A stretch of 53,709 nt of DNA from Bacillota bacterium (GCA_023663285.1 JAMPHT010000016.1:1-53709), one strand, 5' to 3'; counted from the first letter of the stretch, positions 43,832 through 52,850 are shown. Numbers and translations are program-made. Notes: generated by a model not told the origin, from the letters alone.

Positions 43832-43888
43832 AGATTTTCTAATTTAGGGAACGCAAGAGGGTGTGTAAACATTCCTCTTTAAGCACAC
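43822..43888 (+). repeat. Multi-hairpin intergenic element, copy 3 (partial)
   Basis: AACGGAATGAAGATTTTCTAA (43822-43842 region) matches copies 1 and 4. An AAGAGG/CCTCTT stem (43855-43879) follows, but the remainder and both terminal direct repeats are missing. It supplies the stop codon of the GH38 gene and ends just before the next ribosome binding site. Confidence 0.65.
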
Positions 43889-43902
43889 AAGGGGGTATAA
43901 AA

Positions 43903-45639
43903 GTGGAGAAGCATTATCAGAAAATGATACGGGATACGCAGGACAGGGTGGAAAAATCCCTGCAGATCCAGATACTGGACAAGGAGAGCCCAAGATACGG
44001 CGGATTTGCCGATCCTACGGGAATCGTACAGGCGAAATTTTCGATCTACCGGGTGGCTTCCATGACGGCGGCATACTGCAATGAGGACACAGTCTATTAC
44101 CATGACGAAAGGGTGCTGGACAGTATTCTGCTGGGACTGGATTACATACGTCGGGTACAGCATGACAACGGGCTGTTCGATTATATCACCTGTAACTTTT
44201 TTTCAGCTCCCGACACGGCTTTTTGCGTCAAAAAGCTGCTTCCCGTATATCGGTATCTGGCGGAAAAGGCTGAAGGGGCGGAGCTGCCGGAGGCGGAAGA
44301 TGGACAGAAGGCGTCGGGCGTCGGCTTAAGGGCTGTAAAAATTCCGAAAGAGAACTGCCTGCCCCAGGGGGAGAAGCAGATTCTGGAGAAGGTGGAAGCT
44401 ATTGTCAGGGATGGCGCTAAGGGAATGCTGGAGGGCGGCTTCCATACGCCAAACCACCGCTGGGCGATAGCCTCGGTGCTGATGACCTGCGGCAGGCTCT
44501 TTGACTGTAAGGAGATGGAGACGGCGGCCTTTACCTATCTGAAGGAGGGGATCGACTGCAACGAGGACGGCGAGTTCGCGGAGAAATCCGCAGGCAATTA
44601 TAACCGGGTGAATAATGACGCTATGATCATGCTGTCCGAGGCCACGGGAGATCCCTCTTATGAGCAGAACGCCATCCGCAACCTGAAAATGATGCTGACC
44701 TACTGGGAGCCGGACGAGAGTGTGTTTACCGCCAATTCCACCCGATTTGACAAGGACAGACTGGTGTACCCAAAGGATTATTACATGGAGTACCTGAATA
44801 TGGGGGTGAAGTATGACATCCCTGAGTTTATGCAGATGTGCAACACCATTTTTGAAATGGTGGATAGAAAGCACATCACCTCTCCTGACTTTCTGATCTG
44901 GTTCATGCTGCATCCTGAGTACCGGAAGCTGGAGTTTGAGGGCTGCTATGTCCGTCCGGATTTCCGCTGTTATTATCAGGAGTCCGGAATTGCCAGAGGG
45001 CAGCAGGGGCGGTTTACCTATACGGTGATGGGCGGCAAGTCCAATTTCTTCTATTTTCATAACGGAACCATGAAGCTGGAGCTGAAGGTGGCCGGAAGCT
45101 TCTGCGAACACAGGGCCTTCAAGAGTGAAAGGATGGAGCGGCTGTCCGAGGGAGAATACCACCTGTCCCAGACCATGCGGGGCTGGTATTATCTGCCTTT
45201 TACAGAGAAGCCTGAGACAAGCGACTGGTGGAAAATGGACAACGGCTCCCGGAATAAAAAGACAGGGCCGGATATGCAGATCGACGTTTGGGTGAAGGAA
45301 GTGGAGAACGGCGTGGACGTCAGGGTAAGGACCTCCGGTGTGGAGGGGGCGCCCTGGAGGATCGAGCTGGCCTTTTCCGGCGTCAGCCTGATGACAAATG
45401 AATTTATGGATATGCCGCTTACCGGCAGCGAGGTCATTGTGCTGAAGAAAGGGTATACGGAGGTCGGAAACGAAAAGGACGCCCTGGTGATTGGTCCCTG
45501 CTTCGGGGAACACCATTTCACCGAGGGTAAGGAGGACAGTGAGGCCAAGACGCCGGGGGCGGCGACGCTGTATCTGACGGACTATACGGCTTTCGACCAC
45601 ACCATTGAGATTCGGAACAAAGTCATTTCGGAGGTGTAA
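43903..45639 (+). CDS. Probable (alpha/alpha)-toroid polysaccharide lyase-like protein
   Basis: I do not recognise a named family with certainty. The 578-residue protein has a helical N-terminal half with repeated aromatic-rich helix pairs (typical of (alpha/alpha) toroids) and a beta-rich C-terminal half. This is the layout of heparinase II/III, alginate and related lyases. Candidate catalytic segments are NHRW (184-187, Asn/His) and NYNRVNN (232-238, Tyr). These are of the kind used in beta-elimination, but assignment is by eye. No signal peptide is present. I chose the GTG at 43903 because AAGGGGG lies 7 bases upstream; the GTG at 43861 lies in the repeat element. An alternative is a GH-type toroid hydrolase. 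Confidence 0.6.
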   Translation: MEKHYQKMIRDTQDRVEKSLQIQILDKESPRYGGFADPTGIVQAKFSIYRVASMTAAYCNEDTVYYHDERVLDSILLGLDYIRRVQHDNGLFDYITCNFFSAPDTAFCVKKLLPVYRYLAEKAEGAELPEAEDGQKASGVGLRAVKIPKENCLPQGEKQILEKVEAIVRDGAKGMLEGGFHTPNHRWAIASVLMTCGRLFDCKEMETAAFTYLKEGIDCNEDGEFAEKSAGNYNRVNNDAMIMLSEATGDPSYEQNAIRNLKMMLTYWEPDESVFTANSTRFDKDRLVYPKDYYMEYLNMGVKYDIPEFMQMCNTIFEMVDRKHITSPDFLIWFMLHPEYRKLEFEGCYVRPDFRCYYQESGIARGQQGRFTYTVMGGKSNFFYFHNGTMKLELKVAGSFCEHRAFKSERMERLSEGEYHLSQTMRGWYYLPFTEKPETSDWWKMDNGSRNKKTGPDMQIDVWVKEVENGVDVRVRTSGVEGAPWRIELAFSGVSLMTNEFMDMPLTGSEVIVLKKGYTEVGNEKDALVIGPCFGEHHFTEGKEDSEAKTPGAATLYLTDYTAFDHTIEIRNKVISEV

Positions 45640-45640
45640 A

Positions 45641-46342
45641 GTGAGAGAAGCATTGACAGACCGTGAACTGGCGGAAAGGTATCTTCCTTATCTGCGGTAT
45701 GACAGGGCGGAGCCTTACCGCCCGGATGCCATAGGGTATACGGTACACAGGGTGGATAAGGCCCATTCGGCGGACGCAATATTCAGAAGTCCCTCCAGCA
45801 GGCTGCAGCTGGATGCGGAACCGGGGGAGACGGTGATAGAATACGCTTATTATTATGATTTTGACATTCAACACCTGTACGATCTGGAGCACGTATTTGT
45901 GAGAGTGGACCGGATGGGTGGAATAATTGGCGTCCTTGGCAGCTTTCACGGTAAGTTCCTGAATGATCTTATAGAGGGGGAGACGGAGTTTGAGGGAACT
46001 CATGTGATCCTGTATGTCCAGCCGGGGAAGCACGCTTTTATGCCGAGGCCTCATTATTTTCAGCTGGCTCCCGACAGGGACAGATGCTGTATGGAATATG
46101 CCGGCAGGGCCGGACTTCTCATTGCCCCCATGTTTGAGGGACGGCTTTCCACGGATGAGGCATTTGACAGGAAGGTGGAGCAGTATATTCGTGAAAACCA
46201 TGCTTTTGTGCCTGCCTGGGAATTCACGGACAGGGAACCGGAGGGGCGGCACATTCTGATGCCCTGGGAGGAGCTTGACAGGCTGATCGTGGGGCGGATC
46301 ACGGAGTGGAAGCATAAAATCCTAAGCGCGGAAGCGGAATGA
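45641..46342 (+). CDS. Vps62/NLP-like beta-sandwich protein, function unknown
   Basis: The 234-residue protein has no assigned function. Two segments resemble the Vps62 / necrosis-inducing (NLP) fold: YLPYLRYDRAEPYRPDAIGY (14-33) recalls the start pattern of Vps62 proteins. IQHLYDLEHVFVRVD (76-90) has His78, Asp81 and Glu83 in the spacing of the NLP metal motif GHRHDWE. A later segment THVILYVQPGKHAF also fits. Similarity is from memory and moderate. There is no signal peptide, so it is not a secreted cytolysin; a cytosolic sugar- or inositol-binding role or an enzyme is possible. GGAGGTG precedes the GTG start, which is one base after the previous stop. Confidence 0.7.
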   Translation: MREALTDRELAERYLPYLRYDRAEPYRPDAIGYTVHRVDKAHSADAIFRSPSSRLQLDAEPGETVIEYAYYYDFDIQHLYDLEHVFVRVDRMGGIIGVLGSFHGKFLNDLIEGETEFEGTHVILYVQPGKHAFMPRPHYFQLAPDRDRCCMEYAGRAGLLIAPMFEGRLSTDEAFDRKVEQYIRENHAFVPAWEFTDREPEGRHILMPWEELDRLIVGRITEWKHKILSAEAE

Positions 46343-46403
46343 CCGTATCAGGATGGCGGAGCAGAAGCGGCGGCCTTAAATGACCGTATCAGGATGGCGG
46401 AGC
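46338..46403 (+). repeat. 25-bp exact direct repeats, 41-bp period
   Basis: The same 25 bases (starting AATGACCGTATCAGG) occur at 46338-46362 and 46379-46403. The first copy contains the TGA stop of the Vps62/NLP-like gene. This looks like a recent local tandem duplication in the 110-base gap before the dehydrogenase gene. Confidence 0.85.
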
Positions 46404-46452
46404 TGCTGTGACAGCGGCGTAAGCGGCTGAAATAAAGAAACGGAGGGTATAT

Positions 46453-47607
46453 ATGAGCAGTTCATTTATCATGCCAAAGCAGATCGTAAGCGGCGCGGGA
46501 GCGCTGAAGCAGGCGGAGGAGAGCCTTAAGGGACTTGGGAAGAAGGCGTTGGTGGTCACGGACGAGGTGATGATCCGGCTGGGGAATCTGGCCCATGTGG
46601 AGGAGGCCCTGAAAAACTGCGGCATTTCCTATGCAGTATATTCCGGCATATCGGGAGAGCCTACGGATACCATGATCTCAGACGGGCTGGCGGTCTATCA
46701 GAAAGAGGGCTGTGATTTTCTGGTGGCATTGGGGGGCGGAAGCCCCATCGACTCCATGAAGGCGATCGGAGCCCTGGTGGGAAACGGGGGCCTCATCACG
46801 GACTATCTGGGAAAGGTGATCGAGAAACCAACGCCTCCCATGGTGGCGGTGCCCACCACGGCCGGCACCGGCTCCGAGGCTACGCAGTTTACTATCATAA
46901 CGGACACGAAGCGGGATATCAAGATGCTGCTGAAAGGGGCGGTACTGATGCCAACGCTGGCGGTCATCGACCCGCAGTTTACCGTGACTGCGCCGCCCGC
47001 CATCACGGCGGCCACCGGGCTGGACGCCCTGACCCACGGGGTGGAGGCTTACACCTCCAGAAAAGCACAGCCCCTGTCGGACGTGTTTGCGTTATCTGCG
47101 GTGAAACGGATATTTACCTGGCTGCCGGAGGCGTTCCGCCATGGCGATAACGTGCAGGCAAGGGAGGAAATGTCTCTGGCGGCTCTGGAGGCGGGCATCG
47201 CCTTCAACAACGCATCGGTGACTATCGTACACGGCATGAGCAGGCCCATAGGGGCATTGTTCCATGTGCCTCACGGTATTTCCAATGCCATGCTTCTGGA
47301 GAAATGCCTTTCCTATGTGCTGGACGGCGCTTATGAGCGGTTCGGGCGGCTGGGCAGGGAGATCGGCGCTGCGGCAGCAGGCGCGGGAGACAGGGAGGCC
47401 GGCGAAAGCTTTCTGAGCGCAGTGGCGGATATCTGTAAGACCTGTGAGATCCCCACCCTGCAGGAATATGGCATCGACAGGGAAAGCTACACAAAGGTCA
47501 TTGATAAAATGACCGAGGACGCCATGGCCAGCGGCAGTCCCTCCAACACGATAAAGGAGATCGGTCCGGAGGACGTGAAGGCTATTTACGAAAGTCTTTA
47601 TAAATAA
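46453..47607 (+). CDS. Iron-containing alcohol dehydrogenase
   Basis: A type III Fe-dependent NAD(P)-linked dehydrogenase, 384 residues. The nucleotide motif is GGGSPID (94-100), the phosphate-binding segment is PTTAGTGSEAT, and the metal ligands are Asp191, His195, His260 and His274. The ligands lie in GLDALTHGVEAY and IVHGMSRPIGALFHVPHG. CGGAGGG precedes the ATG. Its place directly before iolC suggests reduction of an aldehyde made in this pathway. Malonate semialdehyde (end product of the iol route) or a keto-sugar from the uronic acid are candidates. That is an inference; the family is broad in substrate. Confidence 0.93.
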   Translation: MSSSFIMPKQIVSGAGALKQAEESLKGLGKKALVVTDEVMIRLGNLAHVEEALKNCGISYAVYSGISGEPTDTMISDGLAVYQKEGCDFLVALGGGSPIDSMKAIGALVGNGGLITDYLGKVIEKPTPPMVAVPTTAGTGSEATQFTIITDTKRDIKMLLKGAVLMPTLAVIDPQFTVTAPPAITAATGLDALTHGVEAYTSRKAQPLSDVFALSAVKRIFTWLPEAFRHGDNVQAREEMSLAALEAGIAFNNASVTIVHGMSRPIGALFHVPHGISNAMLLEKCLSYVLDGAYERFGRLGREIGAAAAGAGDREAGESFLSAVADICKTCEIPTLQEYGIDRESYTKVIDKMTEDAMASGSPSNTIKEIGPEDVKAIYESLYK

Positions 47608-47634
47608 ATTCCAATGGGAGGCAGAGAGAAAAGT

Positions 47635-48651
47635 ATGCAGTATATTGAGTTTGATGAGAGCAGACCCATGGATCTGGTGCTGCTGGGGCGGATCGCCGTG
47701 GATTTCAACCCGGTGGACTATTTTCATCCCTTAGAGGAGTGTACCACCTTTAAGAAGTATCTGGGGGGCTCTCCTGCCAATATTGCGGTGGGAGTGCGCA
47801 GGCATGGCATGAAGACGGGTTTTTTTGCCAGGGTGTCCGACGATCAGTTTGGAGATTTTGTGACCCATTATTTTGAGAAGGAGGGCATTGACACCTCCCG
47901 CATCCGCAGATGCACCAACGGGGAAAAGATCGGTCTTACCTTCACGGAGATCCTTTCGCCGGAGGAGAGCCGCATATTGATGTACCGCAACTGTATAGCG
48001 GATCTGCAGCTTTGCGTGGATGACATTGACGAGGAGTATATAAAGAATACAAAGGCGCTGCTGATATCCGGCACCTCCCTTGCGGAAAGTCCCTCCAGAG
48101 AGGCAGCGTTAAAGGCGGCCATGCTTGCAAAAAGAAACAACACAAAGCTGATCTTTGATATTGATTACCGGGAGTATAACTGGAAGAATAAGGATGAGAT
48201 CTCCATTTATTATTCCATGCTGGCCGGGGAGGCGGATATTATTTTAGGCTCCAGAGAGGAATTTGACCTGACGGAAAGGCTGGTCTGTCCGGGCAGGAGC
48301 GACAGGGAGACGGCGGATCACTGGATGTCGAAGAACGCCAGGATCCTGGTCATCAAGCATGGAAAGGAAGGCTCCACCGCTTACACAAAGGACGGAAAGA
48401 GCTTTTCCATCAAGCCTTTTCCCGTGGACTGCCTGAAATCCTTCGGGGGCGGGGACGGTTATGCCGCAGGCTTTCTCTACGGCCTGTACCAGGGCTGGGA
48501 AATGATAGACTGTCTGGAGTTCGGCAGCGCCGAGGCGTCCATGATGGTGGCAAGCCATTCCTGCTCCGACGATCTGCCGGGTCTTGAGCAGGTAAGAAAA
48601 TTCATACAGGACAGCAAGGCAAAATACGGCGAGATGGTAGCCAGAGAGTGA
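47635..48651 (+). CDS. iolC: 5-dehydro-2-deoxygluconokinase
   Basis: IolC phosphorylates 5-keto-2-deoxygluconate (DKG) in inositol catabolism. The 338-residue protein is a PfkB/ribokinase-family kinase. The N-terminal RIAVDFNPVDYF and GGSPANIAVGVRRHGMKTGF are typical of IolC. The C-terminal anion-hole region reads SFGGGDGYAAGFLYGL, with the catalytic Asp, where most relatives have GAGD. I chose the ATG at 47635; GGGAGG lies somewhat far upstream, and an in-frame ATG at 47614 overlaps that site. It is followed 29 bases later by iolD. Confidence 0.93.
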   Translation: MQYIEFDESRPMDLVLLGRIAVDFNPVDYFHPLEECTTFKKYLGGSPANIAVGVRRHGMKTGFFARVSDDQFGDFVTHYFEKEGIDTSRIRRCTNGEKIGLTFTEILSPEESRILMYRNCIADLQLCVDDIDEEYIKNTKALLISGTSLAESPSREAALKAAMLAKRNNTKLIFDIDYREYNWKNKDEISIYYSMLAGEADIILGSREEFDLTERLVCPGRSDRETADHWMSKNARILVIKHGKEGSTAYTKDGKSFSIKPFPVDCLKSFGGGDGYAAGFLYGLYQGWEMIDCLEFGSAEASMMVASHSCSDDLPGLEQVRKFIQDSKAKYGEMVARE

Positions 48652-48680
48652 AAAACCTTAAGTAGGAGAGGAGGCATGAA

Positions 48681-50609
48681 ATGAATACGACATATATGAC
48701 AACAGCCCAGGCGCTGGTCAAATTCCTGGATAACCAGTATGTGCTGCGGGACGGCGTGGAAACGAAGTTTGTGGAGGGTATATTTACCATTTTCGGACAC
48801 GGGATCGTAGTAGGGCTTGGTCAGGCTCTGGATGAGAATCCAGGGGGACTGAAGGTGTTCCAGGGAAGGAACGAGCAGGGGATGGCTCATGCGGCAGCAG
48901 CCTTTGCCAAGCAGAATAACAGGAAGCGAATCATTGCCTGCGCTTCCTCCATAGGGCCGGGGGCTGCCAACATGGTGACGGCTGCGGCCTGCGCTACGGT
49001 GAACAATATCCCGCTCCTGCTTTTGCCGGGAGATACCTTTGCCACCAGGCAGCCCGATCCCGTGCTGCAGCAGCTGGAACAGAGCAGCGCGCCTTCCGTC
49101 ACCACAAACGACGCTTTCCGCCCGGTATGCAGATACTGGGACCGGATCGTCAGGCCGGAGCAGTTGATGAGTTCCATGATACAGGCAATGCGGGTGCTGA
49201 CAGACCCGGCGGAGACAGGCGCGGTCTGTATTGCCTTAAGTCAGGACGTGGAGGGGGAGGCTTATGACTATCCGGATTCCTTCTTTGCAAAGAGGGTGCA
49301 TAAGATCACCAGAGCTATTCCCGCAGAGGAGGAGCTTGCGGATGCAGTGGAGATCCTGAAAAACAGCAGGCATCCTCTGGTGATCTGCGGAGGCGGAGTG
49401 AGGTATTCCGAGGCGGGGAAGGCGCTGGAACAGTTCTGCAGTGATTTTAACATTCCCTTTGCGGAGACCCAGGCAGGCAAAAGCGCCTGTGCAGGTTCTT
49501 CTCCTTATAATCTGGGAGGTGTGGGCGTCACGGGGAATTCCGCGGCAAATGAGATCGCGGCACTGGCGGATGTGGTGCTGGCGGTGGGTACAAGGCTGAC
49601 GGACTTTACCACCGGCTCCAAGTCCCAGTACAGCAATCCGAATGTGCGGTTTGTCACCGTAAATGTGTCCCGGTTCCACGCTTATAAGATGGACGGGGTA
49701 AGCGTCATCGGGGACGCAAAGGTCACGCTGGAGGCTTTGTCGCGGGCCTTGAAGGCGGCCGGATACAGGAGCGGCTACACAGAGGAGATCGGCAGGGCAA
49801 AACAGGGCTGGGAGAAGGAAATGAAGCGTCTGGCGGAGTATGCTTACGGCGCGGACTTTGAACCCTTGATCAGCGCCCGGAACGAGAGCTCCATCCGGGA
49901 GTTCGCGGAGTTGACCGGCAGTGCGCTGACCCAGACGGCGGCGGTGGCCAGGGTAAGGAAGGTCATCCCTGCGGACGCCATTGTCACCGGCGCGGCGGGT
50001 TCCCTGCCGGGGGATCTGCAGCGGATGTGGACCACGGAGGAAAAGGATTCCTACCATATGGAGTACGGGTATTCCTGTATGGGCTATGAGGCGGCGGCAG
50101 CCCTTGGCTGCAAGCTGGCGGAGCCGGACCGGGAGGTCTATGCCATGCTGGGGGACGGCAGCTTCCTGATGCTCCACAGCGAGTTCATCACCTCTCTTCA
50201 GGAGGGGAAAAAGATCAACCTGCTGCTGTTTGATAACTGCGGCTTTGGGTGTATCAATAATCTGCAGATGTCAAACGGTATCGGTAATCTGGCAACAGAA
50301 TTCCGGTATCGGGATGAGAAGGATAAGCTGCAAGGGGGTCTGATTCCCATTGATTATGCAAAGGTTGCGGAAGGATACGGCGCAAAGGGCTATACGGTCC
50401 GTACCCTGGAGGAGCTGGAGGCGGCTCTGAAGGACGCAGAGAAGCAGAGGGTGTCCACCCTGATAGACATCAAGGTACTGCCCAAGACCATGACCGACGG
50501 CTATGACTCCTGGTGGAACGTGGGAACTGCGGCAGTGTCGCAGAAGCCGGAAGGCCGGGCGGCTTATGCCCGTGTCCTGGAGGGCAGGGGGAAGGCAAGG
50601 CGGTACTGA
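48681..50609 (+). CDS. iolD: 3D-(3,5/4)-trihydroxycyclohexane-1,2-dione hydrolase
   Basis: IolD is a thiamine-diphosphate enzyme that opens the ring of trihydroxycyclohexanedione to 5-deoxyglucuronate. The 642-residue protein has the three-domain acetolactate-synthase fold. The cofactor Glu is in [20 protein letters not shown], and the C-terminal ThDP motif runs from [12 protein letters not shown] to FGCINN (GDG...NN). The Leu/Thr-rich opening ([19 protein letters not shown]) and a length about 60 residues above acetolactate synthase are typical of IolD. AGGAGG precedes the ATG. Confidence 0.96.
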   Translation: MNTTYMTTAQALVKFLDNQYVLRDGVETKFVEGIFTIFGHGIVVGLGQALDENPGGLKVFQGRNEQGMAHAAAAFAKQNNRKRIIACASSIGPGAANMVTAAACATVNNIPLLLLPGDTFATRQPDPVLQQLEQSSAPSVTTNDAFRPVCRYWDRIVRPEQLMSSMIQAMRVLTDPAETGAVCIALSQDVEGEAYDYPDSFFAKRVHKITRAIPAEEELADAVEILKNSRHPLVICGGGVRYSEAGKALEQFCSDFNIPFAETQAGKSACAGSSPYNLGGVGVTGNSAANEIAALADVVLAVGTRLTDFTTGSKSQYSNPNVRFVTVNVSRFHAYKMDGVSVIGDAKVTLEALSRALKAAGYRSGYTEEIGRAKQGWEKEMKRLAEYAYGADFEPLISARNESSIREFAELTGSALTQTAAVARVRKVIPADAIVTGAAGSLPGDLQRMWTTEEKDSYHMEYGYSCMGYEAAAALGCKLAEPDREVYAMLGDGSFLMLHSEFITSLQEGKKINLLLFDNCGFGCINNLQMSNGIGNLATEFRYRDEKDKLQGGLIPIDYAKVAEGYGAKGYTVRTLEELEAALKDAEKQRVSTLIDIKVLPKTMTDGYDSWWNVGTAAVSQKPEGRAAYARVLEGRGKARRY

Positions 50610-50807
50610 GAAAGCACTTTGCTCAGAACTTTCCTGATTGGTCCGGAAGTGTCGGAAGCAGGCGGGACTGTTCTGAGAGGGCAGGGTAAATGTCGGAAGT
50701 GATATGGGGCGCGCCGCAGGGAGACAGGAAGGCTCAGGGCCTGAGGACATGGGCGCAACAGTGAGAAGGGAATAAAATCAGCGCATGGCGCGGAAAAGAG
50801 GAAAAGT
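50610..50807 (+). other. Non-coding gap between iolD and iolE with small hairpins
   Basis: This 198-base gap is unusual in an otherwise tight series. A CTGAGAAAG/CTTTGCTCAG-type hairpin begins at the iolD stop (50606-50626), GTCGGAAGTG-like sequence recurs three times (about 50650-50700), and CTCAGGGCCTGAG at 50733-50745 is palindromic. No T-run follows any of them, so none looks like a terminator. It may be a decayed repeat element. Confidence 0.45.
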
Positions 50808-51704
50808 ATGTTTGAAAATGGCAAAGTAAAGCTGGGCATCGCACCTATTGCATGGACCAATGACGATCTGCCGGATCTGGGGAAGGAGAATACCTTCGAG
50901 CAGTGCATCAGCGAGATGGCGCTGGCGGGATACAGCGGCTCCGAGATAGGCAATAAATATCCCACGGAGGTAAATGTCCTGAAAAAGGCGCTGGAACTGC
51001 GGGGATTGGAAATCTGCAACTGCTGGTTTTCCACCTTTCTGATCTCCAGACCCTATGAGGAGACGGAAAAGCCTTTTCTGGAAAAGGTGGAGTTCCTGAA
51101 GGCTATGGGGGCTAAAGTGATAGGAGTGTCCGAGCAGTCCTACAGCATCCAGGGAATGCAGGACGTTCCGGTGTTCGAGCAAAAGCACAGCATGAATGAG
51201 GAGGAATGGGGGCTTCTCTGCACAGGCCTGAATAAGCTGGGGAGGGCGGCAAAGGAGAGAGGGCTTTCCCTTACCTTCCATCATCATATGGGCACGGTAG
51301 TGCAGTCCGCAGCGGAGACGGACAGGATGTTATCGGGTACGGATCCGGCGTATGTGAGCCTGCTTTTTGACAGCGGTCATTTTGCCTACTGCGGAGAAGA
51401 TCCCGTGGAACTGGTGAAAAAGTATGCGGACCGGATCAGGCACGTACATTTGAAGGACATCCGCCCGGAGGTGGTGGAGCGTGTGAAGAAGGAGCATATG
51501 AGCTTTCTGGAGGGTGTGCGGCAGGGAGCGTTTACGGTTCCGGGGGACGGCTGCATCGACTTTGATTCCATTTTCAGGGTGTTGTCGGAAAATCATTATG
51601 AAGGATATATGCTGGTGGAGGCGGAACAGGATCCCGCAAAGGCAAATCCCTTTGAGTACGCGCTGAAAGCGAGGAAGTACATAAAAGAACACGCGGGCAT
51701 CTAA
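50808..51704 (+). CDS. iolE: myo-Inosose-2 dehydratase
   Basis: IolE dehydrates 2-keto-myo-inositol to trihydroxycyclohexanedione. The 298-residue TIM barrel of the xylose-isomerase-like superfamily starts with KLGIAPIAWTNDDLPDLG, a hallmark of IolE. The metal-site region LTFHHHMGTVVQ, the LLFDSGHFAYCGEDP segment, RHVHLKDIRPEV and the ending GYMLVEAEQDPAKANPFEYA (conserved Glu) are also present. AGAGGAAAAG precedes the ATG. Its TAA stop is followed at once by repeat element copy 4. Confidence 0.96.
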   Translation: MFENGKVKLGIAPIAWTNDDLPDLGKENTFEQCISEMALAGYSGSEIGNKYPTEVNVLKKALELRGLEICNCWFSTFLISRPYEETEKPFLEKVEFLKAMGAKVIGVSEQSYSIQGMQDVPVFEQKHSMNEEEWGLLCTGLNKLGRAAKERGLSLTFHHHMGTVVQSAAETDRMLSGTDPAYVSLLFDSGHFAYCGEDPVELVKKYADRIRHVHLKDIRPEVVERVKKEHMSFLEGVRQGAFTVPGDGCIDFDSIFRVLSENHYEGYMLVEAEQDPAKANPFEYALKARKYIKEHAGI

Positions 51705-51790
51705 GTGTGAACGGAATGAAGTTTTTCTAAGGCGTCAAAGAGGGTGCATAGCACACCTCTTTGTGCAGGCATTCTTCTAGTATGAAGCGA
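51703..51790 (+). repeat. Multi-hairpin intergenic element, copy 4 (5' part)
   Basis: From 51705 its first 59 bases match copy 1 (5778-5836) with two mismatches, including the AAAGAGG/CCTCTTT stem with GTGC/GCAC (51737-51762). It then reads GCAGGCATTCTTC, similar to the second hairpin of copy 2, and lacks the conserved 3' block. It starts directly at the iolE stop codon and ends before the iolG ribosome binding site. Confidence 0.75.
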
Positions 51791-51822
51791 AGCTATGAGT
51801 TTTGAGAAGGAGGAAAGTAAGC

Positions 51823-52836
51823 ATGGTAACATTTGGAGTGATCGGAGCAGGAAGAATCGGGAAGGTACATACGGAAAGTATCTGCCTGCATATTAAAAAC
51901 GCCAGGATCAAGACGCTGGCAGACCCGTTTATGACGGAGGAGACCGCAGAATGGGCAAAGTCTCTGGGAGTGGAGCAGACAATAAAGGATTATCATGAGA
52001 TCTTGAATGACCCGGAGATCGACGCGGTGATGATCTGCTCTTCCACCAATACCCATTCACCTATTTCTATTGAGGCTATTCAGGCGGGCAAGCATGTATT
52101 CTGTGAAAAGCCTATCGATCATGACCTGGGAAAGATCAAGGAGGTGGTGAAGGCCCTGGAGGGAAGCAGGCTGAAGTACCAGGTGGGCTTTAACCGGCGT
52201 TTCGACCACAATTTTGAGGCGGTGAGGAACGCCATAACCGCAGGTAAGATCGGTGAACCCCATATCATCAAGATCACCTCCAGAGACCCGGAGCCTCCTT
52301 CGGCGGAGTATGCGGCGGTCTCAGGGGGGATGTTCCTGGATATGACCATTCATGATTTCGACATGGTGCGCTATCTGGCGGGGTGCGACGCAGAGGAGAT
52401 CTATGTGCAGTCTGCGGTCCTGGTGGACCCGGCGATCGGAGAGGCGGGGGATGTGGATACCGCGGTCATCACTCTGAAGATGGAGAATGGGGCCATTGCG
52501 GTGATCGACAACTCAAGAAAGGCTGTGTACGGCTATGATCAGCGGGCGGAGGTATTCGGCTCAAAGGGAATGGTGGCCACGGCAAACGATACGGCTTCAT
52601 CGGCTGTTTTAAGCAACGCGGATGGCATCACCGGGGAGAAGCCGCTGTATTTCTTCCTGGAGAGATATATGGAGTCCTTTTCCAGGGAGGTCAGATTGTT
52701 TGTGGAGGCCATTGAGAAGGATACTGAGACTCCGCTGGGCGTTATGGACGGTCTGAAGCCGGTCCTGATGGGCATTGCGGCAAAGAAGTCCGTAGAGGAG
52801 CACAGGCCTGTGAAGCTGTCCGAAATTCAGTTTTAA
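51823..52836 (+). CDS. iolG: Inositol 2-dehydrogenase
   Basis: IolG oxidises myo-inositol to 2-keto-myo-inositol with NAD, the first step of the pathway. The 337-residue Gfo/Idh/MocA-family protein has the Rossmann motif GVIGAGRIGKVH at the N-terminus and the conserved lysine motif VFCEKPIDHD (about 90-99). It also has RRFDHNF and the family segment GGMFLDMTIHDFDMVRYL, with the catalytic Asp/His region. AAGGAGGAAAG lies upstream of the ATG at 51823. Some close relatives act on scyllo-inositol or sugars; the iol context supports the inositol assignment. Confidence 0.93.
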   Translation: MVTFGVIGAGRIGKVHTESICLHIKNARIKTLADPFMTEETAEWAKSLGVEQTIKDYHEILNDPEIDAVMICSSTNTHSPISIEAIQAGKHVFCEKPIDHDLGKIKEVVKALEGSRLKYQVGFNRRFDHNFEAVRNAITAGKIGEPHIIKITSRDPEPPSAEYAAVSGGMFLDMTIHDFDMVRYLAGCDAEEIYVQSAVLVDPAIGEAGDVDTAVITLKMENGAIAVIDNSRKAVYGYDQRAEVFGSKGMVATANDTASSAVLSNADGITGEKPLYFFLERYMESFSREVRLFVEAIEKDTETPLGVMDGLKPVLMGIAAKKSVEEHRPVKLSEIQF

Positions 52837-52850
52837 AAGGAGAGAATAAT

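Noticed and set aside
43861-43902. GTG start at 43861 for the toroid-like protein
   Set aside because: It lies within the repeat element and has no ribosome binding site; GTG 43903 follows AAGGGGG.
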